Positions 35,869 to 43,901 of a stretch of DNA of 64,000 nucleotides are shown piece by piece (the stretch's first letter is position 1; each line of letters starts with the position of its first letter). The position numbers were made by a program, and so were the translations under genes. A model generated the notes under the pieces. That model did no database searches and had not been told where the DNA came from. It worked only from the letters and a program-made list of their open reading frames with translations. Origin of the DNA: Herbidospora daliensis. Lineage in GTDB: Bacteria > Actinomycetota > Actinomycetes > Streptosporangiales > Streptosporangiaceae. The stretch lies in contig NZ_BBXF01000006.1 in assembly GCF_001570585.1 (NCBI RefSeq), positions 390,383-454,382 of the forward strand, in the 5' to 3' direction.

Positions 35869-37211
35869 AGCCGTTCGAACCCCCGATAGAGCTCCCAGTC
35901 GGTGACCGCCGCGTCGAAGGCGGCCAGTTCGACCCGGGCGTTGTTCGCGTAGTGGTCGACGACCTCGTCGCCGAAGGCATCCCTGGCGAGCGTAGAGCCC
36001 TCGAAGACCGCCAGCGCGTCACGCAGCGTCGAGGGGACCGTGTCGGCGCCGGAAACGTAGGCGTTGCCGGTGAAGGCGTCCTCCAGCGGGAGTTCGTCGT
36101 CGATGCCCTTCAGGCCCGCCGCGATGAGGGCCGAGACGGCCAGGTAGGGGTTGACGTCGCCGCCGGGCACCCGGTTCTCGATGCGCAGCGAGCCGCCGTG
36201 GCCGACCAGGCGGAGCGAGCAGGTGCGGTTGTCGACGCCCCACTTGACGGCCGTGGGGGCGAAGGAGCCCTCGACGAACCGCTTGTAGGAGTTGATGTTG
36301 GGGGCGTACAGGAGCGTGAACTCGCGCATCGCGCGCAGCTGGCCGGCGATGAAGTGCTCGCCGACCTTCGACAGGCCGTGGGGGCCGTCGCCGGCCATCA
36401 CCGGCGTGCCGTCGGCGTCGCGCAGCGAGATGTGGACGTGGCAGGAGTTGCCCTCGCGCTGGTTCGGCTTGGCCATGAACGTGAGGGACATGCCCTCCTC
36501 GGCCGCGATCTCCTTGGCCCCGTTCTTGTAGACGGAGTGGTTGTCGCAGGTGGTGAGGGCGTCGGCGTACTTGAAAGCGATCTCGTGTTGACCAAGGTTG
36601 CATTCGCCCTTGGCCGACTCCACGTACAGGCCGGCGCCCTCCATGCTGAGACGGATGCGGCGCAGCAGCGGTTCCACCCGGGCGGTGCCGAGCAGGGAGT
36701 AGTCGACGTTGTAGAGGTTCCCCGGGACCAGGTCGCGGTAGCCCGACCGCCACGCGTCCTCGTAGCTGGTGCGGTAGACGCAGAACTCCAGCTCGGTGCC
36801 GACGAAGGCGGTCCAGCCCCGCTCGGCGAGCTTGGCGGTCTGGCGCCTGAGGATCTGGCGCGGCGACGGGACGACGTCGGAGCCGTCCTCCCAGACCAGG
36901 TCGGCCAGCAGCAGGGCGGTGCCCTCCTGCCACGGGACCCGCCTCAGCGTCGCGAGGTCGGGCTTCATGACGAAGTCGCCGTAGCCGTGCTCCCACGACG
37001 ACATCGCGTACCCGCCGACCGTGTTCATCTCGACGTCGACGGCCAGCAGGTAGTTGCAGCCCTCGGCCGCGTGGTCGAGCACCTCGTCGAGGAAGTGCCG
37101 CGCCGACAGGCGTTTGCCCTGCAGCCGGCCTTGCATGTCCGTCACGGCGAGCAGGACGGTGTCGATCCGGCCCGCTTGCACATCTGCCCGTAGTTCGTCG
37201 ACCGTCAGCAC
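35865..37211 (-). CDS. Glutamine-synthetase-like gamma-glutamyl amine ligase (GlnA4/PuuA type)
   Basis: A 448-residue GS-fold protein with the metal/glutamate motif VGTELEFCVYRT, ESAKGECNLGQHE, and the ATP motif MAKPNQREGNSCHVHISL followed by NRTCSLR. It lacks the adenylylation Tyr region of true GlnA. The operon partners (ALDH, SDR, gamma-glutamyl hydrolase) and the divergent FadR gene point to catabolism of an amine by gamma-glutamylation. GlnA4 (ethanolamine) and PuuA/GlnA3 (polyamines) are the known types, and the sequence alone cannot decide. GTG 37211 has an AGGTGAGG site. Confidence 0.88.
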   Translation of the reverse strand: MLTVDELRADVQAGRIDTVLLAVTDMQGRLQGKRLSARHFLDEVLDHAAEGCNYLLAVDVEMNTVGGYAMSSWEHGYGDFVMKPDLATLRRVPWQEGTALLLADLVWEDGSDVVPSPRQILRRQTAKLAERGWTAFVGTELEFCVYRTSYEDAWRSGYRDLVPGNLYNVDYSLLGTARVEPLLRRIRLSMEGAGLYVESAKGECNLGQHEIAFKYADALTTCDNHSVYKNGAKEIAAEEGMSLTFMAKPNQREGNSCHVHISLRDADGTPVMAGDGPHGLSKVGEHFIAGQLRAMREFTLLYAPNINSYKRFVEGSFAPTAVKWGVDNRTCSLRLVGHGGSLRIENRVPGGDVNPYLAVSALIAAGLKGIDDELPLEDAFTGNAYVSGADTVPSTLRDALAVFEGSTLARDAFGDEVVDHYANNARVELAAFDAAVTDWELYRGFERL

Positions 37212-37229
37212 ACGCGCCTCACCTTCTAC

Positions 37230-37245
37230 GGTATGAAAAAATACC
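37230..37245. promoter_or_regulatory. FadR-type operator between the ligase and its regulator
   Basis: GGTAT-GAAAAA-ATACC is a 5-bp inverted repeat with an A-rich spacer in the 63-bp divergent region. It resembles FadR/GntR half-sites (TGGTA...TACCA on the extended strand) and lies 19 bp before the ligase start. Confidence 0.6.
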
Positions 37246-37274
37246 AATGAAGGTGCCCAACTGGGGAGGGTGGG

Positions 37275-37997
37275 GTGAAAGAAACACAACTCGGATCTTT
37301 GTTGCGTCCGGTCCGGGCCGGGAACGCGTTCGAGGAGACCGTCGAACGGCTGCTCCAGGCCATCAAACTCGGGGTCGTCCCGCACGGGGAGCGGCTGCCG
37401 TCGGAGCGGGACCTGGCCGTCCACCTCGGCATCAGCCGGGTCACCCTGCGCGAGGCGATCCGCTCCCTGCAGGAGGCCGGCTACCTCGACGTGCGGCGCG
37501 GACGCTACGGCGGCGCGTTCGTCGTCTACCTGCCGCCCGAGCCGGGGCACGGCGACCTCGCCGAGGCGGTCAACCAGATGGGCGCGGGCGACCTGGCCGA
37601 CGCGCTGACGTTCCGGATGGCCGTCGAGTGCGGCGCGGCGCAGATCCTGGCGACCGTGACGCTCGACTCGGCGCAGCGCGCGATGCTGCTGCGGCGGCTG
37701 GCCGAGGTGAACGCGGCCGCGCCCGCCGACTACCGGCGTCTCGACACCGCCTTCCACCTGTCGATCGCCGAGCTGACCGGCTCGCCGCTGCTCGCCGCGG
37801 CCTGCGCCGACGCGCGGCTGCGCGTCACCGACCTGCTCAACGCCATTCCGGTGCTCGGCCCGAACATCGCCCACGCGGCCACGCAGCACCAGGCCATCGT
37901 GTCGGCGATCCTGGCGGGCGACCCCGACGGCGCCGCGCGGGCGGTGGCCGAGCACCTCGAGGGCACCGCCGCGCTGCTGCGCGGGTTCCTGGCCTGA
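37275..37997 (+). CDS. FadR-subfamily GntR transcriptional regulator
   Basis: A 240-residue regulator with a GntR winged helix (GERLPSERDLAVHLGISRVTLREAIRSLQEAGYLDVRRGRYGG) and an FCD-type C-terminal domain. The metal-site residues are partly visible: Asp in RLDTAFHLSIAEL, and His in ATQHQAIVSAI and AEHLEG. The motif above is quoted only in outline. Start is GTG 37275. It is divergent from the gamma-glutamylation operon and should repress it until the amine-derived signal appears. Confidence 0.9.
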   Translation: MKETQLGSLLRPVRAGNAFEETVERLLQAIKLGVVPHGERLPSERDLAVHLGISRVTLREAIRSLQEAGYLDVRRGRYGGAFVVYLPPEPGHGDLAEAVNQMGAGDLADALTFRMAVECGAAQILATVTLDSAQRAMLLRRLAEVNAAAPADYRRLDTAFHLSIAELTGSPLLAAACADARLRVTDLLNAIPVLGPNIAHAATQHQAIVSAILAGDPDGAARAVAEHLEGTAALLRGFLA

Positions 37998-38036
37998 GGA
38001 GATCACCTGGGTAGAGTCGGCCCGGGGGGCGTGCCG

Positions 38037-38768
38037 ATGGGTGAGGTTTTCCAGCGGGCCGTGGTCGACACCCACCGGCTGCCGCTGTTCTGCTTCTTCG
38101 TGGCGTTGATCGTGACGTTCGTGTTCACGCGCATCAACGTGCGGCTGATCCGGGCCGAGGTCCGGTGGTGGTTCAAGAACGTCAGCGTGGGCGAGACGCA
38201 CGTCCACCACGTCGTGTTCGGTGTGATCCTGATGATGGCCAGCGGCGTGACCGCGCTGCTGCTGTGGCCCGCCTCAGAAGGCTGGCTGGCCGTCACGGCG
38301 GCGGTGTTCGGGGTGGGCTCCGGGCTCGTCCTCGACGAGTTCGCGCTGCTGCTGCACCTGCGCGACGTCTACTGGGCCGAAGAGGGCCGCACCTCGGTCG
38401 ACGCCGTCTTCGTCGCGGTCGCCGTCACCGGCCTGCTGCTCCTGGGGGCGCGGCCGCTGGGGTGGGACGACGTCACCGGCGACTTCTGGCTGGCCGTCCT
38501 GCTGCTGGCCGTCAACCTCGTCTTCGCCGTCGTCACCCTGCTCAAGGGGAAGATCTGGTCGGGCCTGCTCGGGGTCTTCGTGCCGGTCTTCGGGTACGTC
38601 GGCGCGCTGCGCCTGGCCCGCCCGGGATCGCCGTGGGCCCGCTGGTTCTACGAGACCCGGCCGGTGAAGCTCGCCAAGGCGCTGCACCGGGAGGAACGCT
38701 GGCGGCGGCCGGTCATCAAGGCGAAGATCGCCGTCCAGGAGTTCGTGTCGGGGCGCCACATGGGTTAG
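38037..38768 (+). CDS. Integral membrane protein, function unknown
   Basis: A 243-residue protein with about five spans (LFCFFVALIVTFVFTRI, VVFGVILMMASGVTALLL, AVFVAVAVTGLLLLGA and two more). A conserved-looking VHHVVFGVIL segment and an acidic LVLDEFALLLHL motif follow in a membrane context. The C-terminus is basic and cytoplasmic. ATG 38037 is preferred to GTG 38031. Similar proteins are widespread in actinobacteria without assigned function. Confidence 0.8.
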   Translation: MGEVFQRAVVDTHRLPLFCFFVALIVTFVFTRINVRLIRAEVRWWFKNVSVGETHVHHVVFGVILMMASGVTALLLWPASEGWLAVTAAVFGVGSGLVLDEFALLLHLRDVYWAEEGRTSVDAVFVAVAVTGLLLLGARPLGWDDVTGDFWLAVLLLAVNLVFAVVTLLKGKIWSGLLGVFVPVFGYVGALRLARPGSPWARWFYETRPVKLAKALHREERWRRPVIKAKIAVQEFVSGRHMG

Positions 38769-38799
38769 CCGGCCGCCTTGCCGGGCAGTCCGCAACGCC

Positions 38800-38979
38800 A
38801 TGGGACTCTACGCGAAACTCCGTGAGATGAAGGCGCGGGCCAAGCAGCAGATCGGCCGGCGTACGGGCAACCGCACGATGGTGGCCGCGGGCCGCACCGA
38901 ACAGGCGGAGGCCAAACTGCTCCGCACCCAGGACCGCATCCGGACCGTCGCCAACGAGATCCGCCGCAGGTACCGGTGA
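38800..38979 (+). CDS. CsbD-like small stress protein
   Basis: A 59-residue very basic protein. Its pattern MKARAKQQIGRRTGNRTM followed by AAGRTEQAEAK matches the CsbD layout (GKxKEAxGxxTGN...AEGKxEQAxGK). The frame has strong third-position GC and a normal stop at 38977. CsbD-like proteins are general stress-induced and of unknown mechanism. The basic character is higher than usual for the family. Confidence 0.7.
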   Translation: MGLYAKLREMKARAKQQIGRRTGNRTMVAAGRTEQAEAKLLRTQDRIRTVANEIRRRYR

Positions 38980-38990
38980 TACTTGGGCGG

Positions 38991-39611
38991 GTGACCTTCC
39001 TGGGCGTCTTTCCCGACCGCATCCTGGCCGCCATCCGCCCCGCGCGCCTCGACCTGGCCCTCATCGGAGGGCCGGCGCTCCGCCTCCACGGCATGCGCGC
39101 GGCGCACACGGCCGAGTTGCGGCTGGCCACCACCGTCAAGCTCGTCGAACCGGCCTGGCACGCGACCGAGTCGCTGCACCGGGCCGGTTTCGACGTCGCC
39201 GTCGAGGAGGTCTCGGCCCGCGCGACCCGGCTGACCGTGCACGACCCCGTCACCGAGCAGACCTTCGCCGTCGACCTGCTGCGCGAAGACCTGGCCGACC
39301 CCGCCGAGGAGGTCGACGGCACCCCGGTGGTCGCCCTGCTCGACGCCGCCGGGCTGGCCATGCGCGACCTGCACGAACGCGGCACCGCCGACGACGTGCT
39401 GAACGTGGCCTCGGTGCGGGCGCTCTACTCGTACCGGGAACTGGAGACCCTGGGCCGCGCCCACCTCGACGACTTCGCGGCCGAGGAGCTCGCCGACCGC
39501 CTCGACGCGGCCGAGATGATGCCGCTGCCGCGCGAGATCCGCGCCTGGGCGCTGGCCTGGGCCGAGGACATCCGCCTGCGCCGCCCCGAGGAGGGCGACA
39601 CCGACTGGTGA
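38991..39611 (+). CDS. Nucleotidyltransferase-like protein (AbiEii-related candidate)
   Basis: A 206-residue soluble protein. The segment LDLALIGGPALRLHGMRAAHTAELRLAT resembles the GG-x-AL-x-x-HG start of AbiEii/MNT nucleotidyltransferases, but the usual acidic pair (TxDxD) is replaced by AELRLA, so it may be inactive. The second half is helical. No antitoxin-like partner sits beside it. GTG 38991 is the likely start. The frame extends to GTG 38976, overlapping CsbD. Confidence 0.6.
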   Translation: MTFLGVFPDRILAAIRPARLDLALIGGPALRLHGMRAAHTAELRLATTVKLVEPAWHATESLHRAGFDVAVEEVSARATRLTVHDPVTEQTFAVDLLREDLADPAEEVDGTPVVALLDAAGLAMRDLHERGTADDVLNVASVRALYSYRELETLGRAHLDDFAAEELADRLDAAEMMPLPREIRAWALAWAEDIRLRRPEEGDTDW

Positions 39612-39707
39612 GTGGCAAGGTGCACTGTCCGTAATTCGCCGCAGATGGAGCCATAACCGGATTTCTATGGTCTGAGCCGATCACCTTCCCTAAGGAGTTG
39701 GCTCCAC

Positions 39708-41087
39708 ATGGACTTCACCGGCGAACTGCACGGACGCCTGGTGCTCCCGCGCGACCCCGACTGGCACACCGCCCGCATGGCCTGGCAACTCGCCGTCGAC
39801 CAGCAGCCCCGCGCCGTCGTCTTCGCCGCCTCGCCCCAGGACGTCTCCGCGACCGTCCTGGCCGCCCGTCAGCTGGGCCTGCGGGTGGCCCCGCAGGGCA
39901 CCGGCCACAACGCGGCCCCGCTGGGCCGGCTGAACCGCACCATCCTGCTGCGCACCGACCGCCTCGTCGAGATCTCCGTCAACCCGCTGACCAGGATCGC
40001 CCGCGTCGGCGCCGGCGTGCGCTGGGTCGAACTCACCGACGCCGCCTCCAAGTTCGGCCTGATGGCCCTGGCCGGCAGCGCCGCCGACGTCGGCGTGGTC
40101 GGCTACACGCTCGGCGGCGGCGTGTCGTGGTTCGCCCGCTCCCACGGCCTGGCTTCCAACCAGGTCGTCGCCGCCGACGTGGTCTTGGCCGACGGCACCC
40201 TGGTCAGGGTCGACGCCGACCACCATCCCGACCTGTTCTGGGCGCTGCGCGGCGGCGGCGGGATCGCCGGCATCGTCACCGCCCTGGAGTTCCGCCTCTT
40301 CCCGAAGACCGAGGTCCAGGCGGGCATGCTGGCCTGGCCCATCGAACAGGCCGCGACGGTGCTCTCGGCCTGGCGGCGCTGGGTCGACGACGTGCCCGAC
40401 CAGGTCACCTCGGTGGCCCGCATGCTCCGCCTGCCACCCCTGCCCGACCTGCCCGAACCCCTGCGCGGCCGCTCGCTGGTCGCGATCGAGGCGGTCTGCG
40501 ACCTGCCCGCCCCGCAGACCGACACCCTGCTCCTCCCCCTGCGGGTGCTCGCCCCCGAACTCGACACCTTCGGTACGACCGCCGTCGGCGACCTGCACCT
40601 CCTGCACATGGACCCGCCCTACCCGGTGCCCGCCGCCGGCGACGGAATGCTCCTGTCGGGCCTGCCCTCGGGCGCACTGGCCGCCTTCCTCGGCATGACC
40701 GGCGCCGGCCGCGACCTGCCGCTGCTGTCGGTCGAACTCCGCCACCTGGGCGGCGCGCTGCGACCCGGGGCGGTCCGCGGCGGCGCCGTCGACGGCCTCG
40801 ACGCCGAGTTCGCGCTGTTCGGCGCCGGGATCACGCCCGACGCGGCCGGCGTGGTGGCCGCGCACGCGGCCTTGGACGAACTCCGCATGGCGATGTCACC
40901 GTGGGAGGCGGCGACGGGCTACCGCAACTTCGTGGAGCGCTCACGGGACGACTTCGACACACCGGAGGTGGCGGCCCGGCTGCGAGCGGTCAAAGCGGCC
41001 TACGACCCCGACGACCTGATCCACGCCAACCACCCCGTGCGGGTCAGCCGAGCGACCGAAGAGCCAGGCCGAGGCCCAGGACGATGA
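39708..41087 (+). CDS. FAD-linked oxidoreductase of the berberine-bridge-enzyme type
   Basis: A 459-residue VAO/BBE flavoprotein. The FAD domain has the probable covalent His in VAPQGTGHNAAPLG and the LGGGVSWFARSHGLASNQV stretch. DLFWALRGGGGIAGIVTALEFRL follows. The C-terminus has the BBE motif-like AYDPDDLIHANHPV (quoted in part). The usual second attachment Cys is not seen, so flavin may be linked only through His. The substrate is unknown, with no biosynthetic cluster nearby. The 3' end overlaps the convergent NicO gene by 44 bp. Confidence 0.88.
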   Translation: MDFTGELHGRLVLPRDPDWHTARMAWQLAVDQQPRAVVFAASPQDVSATVLAARQLGLRVAPQGTGHNAAPLGRLNRTILLRTDRLVEISVNPLTRIARVGAGVRWVELTDAASKFGLMALAGSAADVGVVGYTLGGGVSWFARSHGLASNQVVAADVVLADGTLVRVDADHHPDLFWALRGGGGIAGIVTALEFRLFPKTEVQAGMLAWPIEQAATVLSAWRRWVDDVPDQVTSVARMLRLPPLPDLPEPLRGRSLVAIEAVCDLPAPQTDTLLLPLRVLAPELDTFGTTAVGDLHLLHMDPPYPVPAAGDGMLLSGLPSGALAAFLGMTGAGRDLPLLSVELRHLGGALRPGAVRGGAVDGLDAEFALFGAGITPDAAGVVAAHAALDELRMAMSPWEAATGYRNFVERSRDDFDTPEVAARLRAVKAAYDPDDLIHANHPVRVSRATEEPGRGPGR

Positions 41088-42642
41088 CGACCAGGGCGGT
41101 GCCGATCGGGGCCAGCCGGGTCGCCGTCGTGGTGAGGCGGCCCAGCCTCAGCAGGGATTCGGCCCGGTCGGCGAGCCTGACCAGGAGGAGGCCGGTGGCC
41201 GTGAGGGTGGCGGCCATGCCGGCGCCGTAGGCGAGCACCAGCGCGACACCGAACCAGGTCCGGCCCAGGGCGACGGCTCCGAGGAGCACGACCAGGGCCG
41301 AGGGGCTGGGAACCAGGCCGCCCGCGATGCCCATGCCGATCAGGCCGGCACGTGACGGTTTGGGGGCGGGGGTGGTCTCGACGCGGTCGAGAACGGCAAC
41401 CGCATGTCCCGAAATTTCGGCATTCGCGCGAGCGGGGTGGCCATGGTGGTGGCCGGGCTCATCGTCATGGTCGTGGTGGAGGCCGTGGTCGTGGTCATGA
41501 GTGTGCTCAAGGACGCGGCTCTGCCCGCGGCTGGTCTCGTGGTCATGCGCGTGCCCAGGCCCGTGGTTGTGGGTGTGCTCATGGAGGTGGCCCTGCCGGG
41601 GGCTGTTTTTGTGGTCATGCCCGTGGCCGTGCCCATGCCCGTGGCCGTGGCCGTGGCCGTGTCCATGGCCGTGGTCTGGGGAGTCGCCTCTTATGGCGGT
41701 TTGCAAAAGGCGGAGGCCTATTGCTGTGACCAGTAAGCCGCTGGCCACGCCCAGCCATGTCAGCACCCGGTCGCCCGACAACGACGACACCGCCGTCAGG
41801 GTCAGACCCACGACCAGGACCCCCGCCGTGTGCGTCGCCGTCACCGTGAAGCCGACGACCAGGGCGTCGCGGGGGCGGCCGCGGCGGCCGGCCAGGTAGG
41901 CGGCCATGATGGTCTTCCCGTGGCCGGGGATGAGGGCGTGTCCGGCTCCCAAGATCAGGGCGAGGGCCACGCCCAGCACCCCTACGCCGACCGTCAGGTC
42001 GCGCGCTCCGACCAGGTCGGTGAAGGTGCGGTCGAGGCCGTCGAGCCAGGTGCCGATGGGGCCGGGGACGGTGGTGGCCGACGGGAGGGGGAGCACGCCC
42101 GACGGGTTCACCGTCAGCGTCACGGTGCGCCGGTCGAGCGGGGAGGCGAGCAGGTCGTCGGGGTAGGCGCGCAGCTCGTCGCTGACGCTCGCGGCCGGCA
42201 CGTCGGGGGGTGACACCCGTACTTCGCGGGAGGTCACGGTGATCTCGCGCCAGCCGATCCGGTCGGCGGCGTGGTCGTCGGTGAAGACGACGGTCCCGGC
42301 GGGGGGCGTGTCGGCGCGGAGTTCGCACTCCAGGCGGGTGGTCTTCAGGCCGCCCTGGCCGTCGGGGTGGGTCAGGTCGGTGCCCACCACTCGCCACGTC
42401 GTGCGGCGGCCGTCGACTTCCAGGGTCTGGGCGGCGGCGACGGCCTCGCAGGTCGGGCGGTCGCCTTGCAGGGTGGGGAGTTCGGCCACGTCGACGACGG
42501 CCGTGTTCTCCATGTGGTCGGCGTACAGGCGCAGGCCGTTGTAGTGGTTCACGGTGAAGTTGCCCAGCGGGTGGGCCACGGCCGCCGGGGCGAGGGCGAC
42601 GAAGGCCGCCAGGCCGGCGAGGACGGCGGGCACGAGCTTCAT
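41044..42642 (-). CDS. NicO/HoxN-type nickel-cobalt transporter with signal peptide and His-rich loop
   Basis: A 532-residue protein. The signal peptide ends near AAVAHPLGNFTVNHYNG, and an outer domain of about 200 residues precedes the membrane part. The NicO signature ILGAGHALIPGHGKTIMAAYLAG is intact, with a second HTAG motif. Between spans lies a cytoplasmic loop with an uninterrupted run of nine or more Gly-His pairs plus HDH/HEH clusters. NicO proteins move Ni or Co, and His loops usually serve efflux or metal buffering. It is the last gene of an operon with TPR and DUF4331 genes. Confidence 0.88.
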   Translation of the reverse strand: MKLVPAVLAGLAAFVALAPAAVAHPLGNFTVNHYNGLRLYADHMENTAVVDVAELPTLQGDRPTCEAVAAAQTLEVDGRRTTWRVVGTDLTHPDGQGGLKTTRLECELRADTPPAGTVVFTDDHAADRIGWREITVTSREVRVSPPDVPAASVSDELRAYPDDLLASPLDRRTVTLTVNPSGVLPLPSATTVPGPIGTWLDGLDRTFTDLVGARDLTVGVGVLGVALALILGAGHALIPGHGKTIMAAYLAGRRGRPRDALVVGFTVTATHTAGVLVVGLTLTAVSSLSGDRVLTWLGVASGLLVTAIGLRLLQTAIRGDSPDHGHGHGHGHGHGHGHGHGHDHKNSPRQGHLHEHTHNHGPGHAHDHETSRGQSRVLEHTHDHDHGLHHDHDDEPGHHHGHPARANAEISGHAVAVLDRVETTPAPKPSRAGLIGMGIAGGLVPSPSALVVLLGAVALGRTWFGVALVLAYGAGMAATLTATGLLLVRLADRAESLLRLGRLTTTATRLAPIGTALVVIVLGLGLALRSLG

Positions 42643-43865
42643 GATGACCTCTGCAGGGCCGGGAGGGCGGGGGTGAACCGGGGGTTGTAGTCGCGGACCA
42701 GCGACGCCGAGGCGGTCGTGCGGCCCAGGGTCTTCTCGATCTCGGCGCGGTGGTGCATGACCAGGGCGTTGCGCCAGCCGGTCGCGGTGGCCTCCTCGGC
42801 GTAGTGCAGCGCCTCTTCCGATCGGCCCGCGCGGTGCAGGGCCCAGGCGAGGGCGTCGGCGGCCACCACGTTGGGGTTGCGGGCGTATTCGGCCTGGGCG
42901 TGGGTCACGGCCTCGGCGGGGTCGCCGTGGTCGGCTTCGAACTCGGCCCAGGTGAGGTCGTCGCGCACGCCGTTGAGGCGCATCAGGTCGCGTTGGGCCG
43001 TCAGGGTCGTCCAGCCGGGGTCGCGGCCCAGGGCCTTCAGCACCTCCCCCTGCTCGACCAGGGTCTGGGTGAGCGGGAGGCGGGCGGTGACGGCGGCGTA
43101 CAGGGAAGCGGCCTTTTCGAGGTCGCCCGTCAGGGCGGTGACCCGGGCCAGGCCCGCGTGGGCGGGGTCGAACGTGGGGTCGGCGGTCAGCGCCTTCGCG
43201 TAGTGGGCGCGGGCCTGGTCGTACAGGCCGCGGCGGAGGGCGAGTTCGCCGAGGTAGTGCTCGCAGAAGGCGACGTCGGCGGGCTGGTAGGCGTCGCGGC
43301 GGGCGTATTCGAGCATCTGCTGCGCGGTCTTCAGGTCGCCGCGCAGTTCGGCGTCGTAGGAGGCGCGGGTGAAGGACGACACCCCGGGCGCCAGGGCGAT
43401 CATGTCGTCGATCGCCTCGGTGGCCTCGGGGTAGCGGCCCAGCTGGTGGTAGGAGTCGGCGAGCACCCCGTAGGCCGGAGCGCCGTAGGGGTTGACCGCG
43501 ATGGCCTGCCGCGCGGTGGCGGCGGCCCGGCTGAACTCGTGGCGGCCGGCCTCCAGGGCGGCCCGGCCGGTCAGGCCGGCCGGGTTGCCGGGGCGGACCC
43601 GCAGCGACGTGGCCACGGCCTGTTCGGCCTTGCCGTACCAGCTAGGGTCACCGGTCAGCCGGGCCCTGTCGACGTAGACCGAGCCGAGCGCGGCCCAGCC
43701 GGCGTAGTCGCCGGGCAGCCGGCGCAGCCGTTCTTGCAGCGGGTCGGACGCGACCGCGACCACCTCGGCGGAGGGACGCGGGGAGAGCATGGCGGCGGCC
43801 GTGATGGCGATGGTCGCGGCCAGGATCCCGGCCAGCGCCACGCCGCCGCGCTTGGTGAAGCGCAT
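42639..43865 (-). CDS. Membrane-anchored or secreted TPR protein
   Basis: A 408-residue protein with a signal-anchor (VALAGILAATIAITAAAML) followed by tetratricopeptide-like helix pairs. Good examples are NPYGAPAYGVLADSYHQLGRYPEATEAIDD and YDQARAHYAKALTADPTFDPAHAGLARV (quoted in part). It overlaps the transporter gene by ATGA and follows the DUF4331 gene by 36 bp. It probably serves as a scaffold for this envelope system. Role unknown. Confidence 0.85.
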   Translation of the reverse strand: MRFTKRGGVALAGILAATIAITAAAMLSPRPSAEVVAVASDPLQERLRRLPGDYAGWAALGSVYVDRARLTGDPSWYGKAEQAVATSLRVRPGNPAGLTGRAALEAGRHEFSRAAATARQAIAVNPYGAPAYGVLADSYHQLGRYPEATEAIDDMIALAPGVSSFTRASYDAELRGDLKTAQQMLEYARRDAYQPADVAFCEHYLGELALRRGLYDQARAHYAKALTADPTFDPAHAGLARVTALTGDLEKAASLYAAVTARLPLTQTLVEQGEVLKALGRDPGWTTLTAQRDLMRLNGVRDDLTWAEFEADHGDPAEAVTHAQAEYARNPNVVAADALAWALHRAGRSEEALHYAEEATATGWRNALVMHHRAEIEKTLGRTTASASLVRDYNPRFTPALPALQRSS

Positions 43866-43901
43866 GGCAGGGCTCCAGAGGAAGAGAAGGAGGACGCGGG
43901 A

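Noticed and set aside
39708-41087. BBE-type flavoprotein as sign of a natural product cluster
   Set aside because: No synthase, tailoring or transport genes are nearby; it stands alone.
41590-41690. Short tandem repeats that could be taken for a CRISPR-like array
   Set aside because: They are Gly-His codons inside the NicO gene loop, with no spacers and no cas genes.
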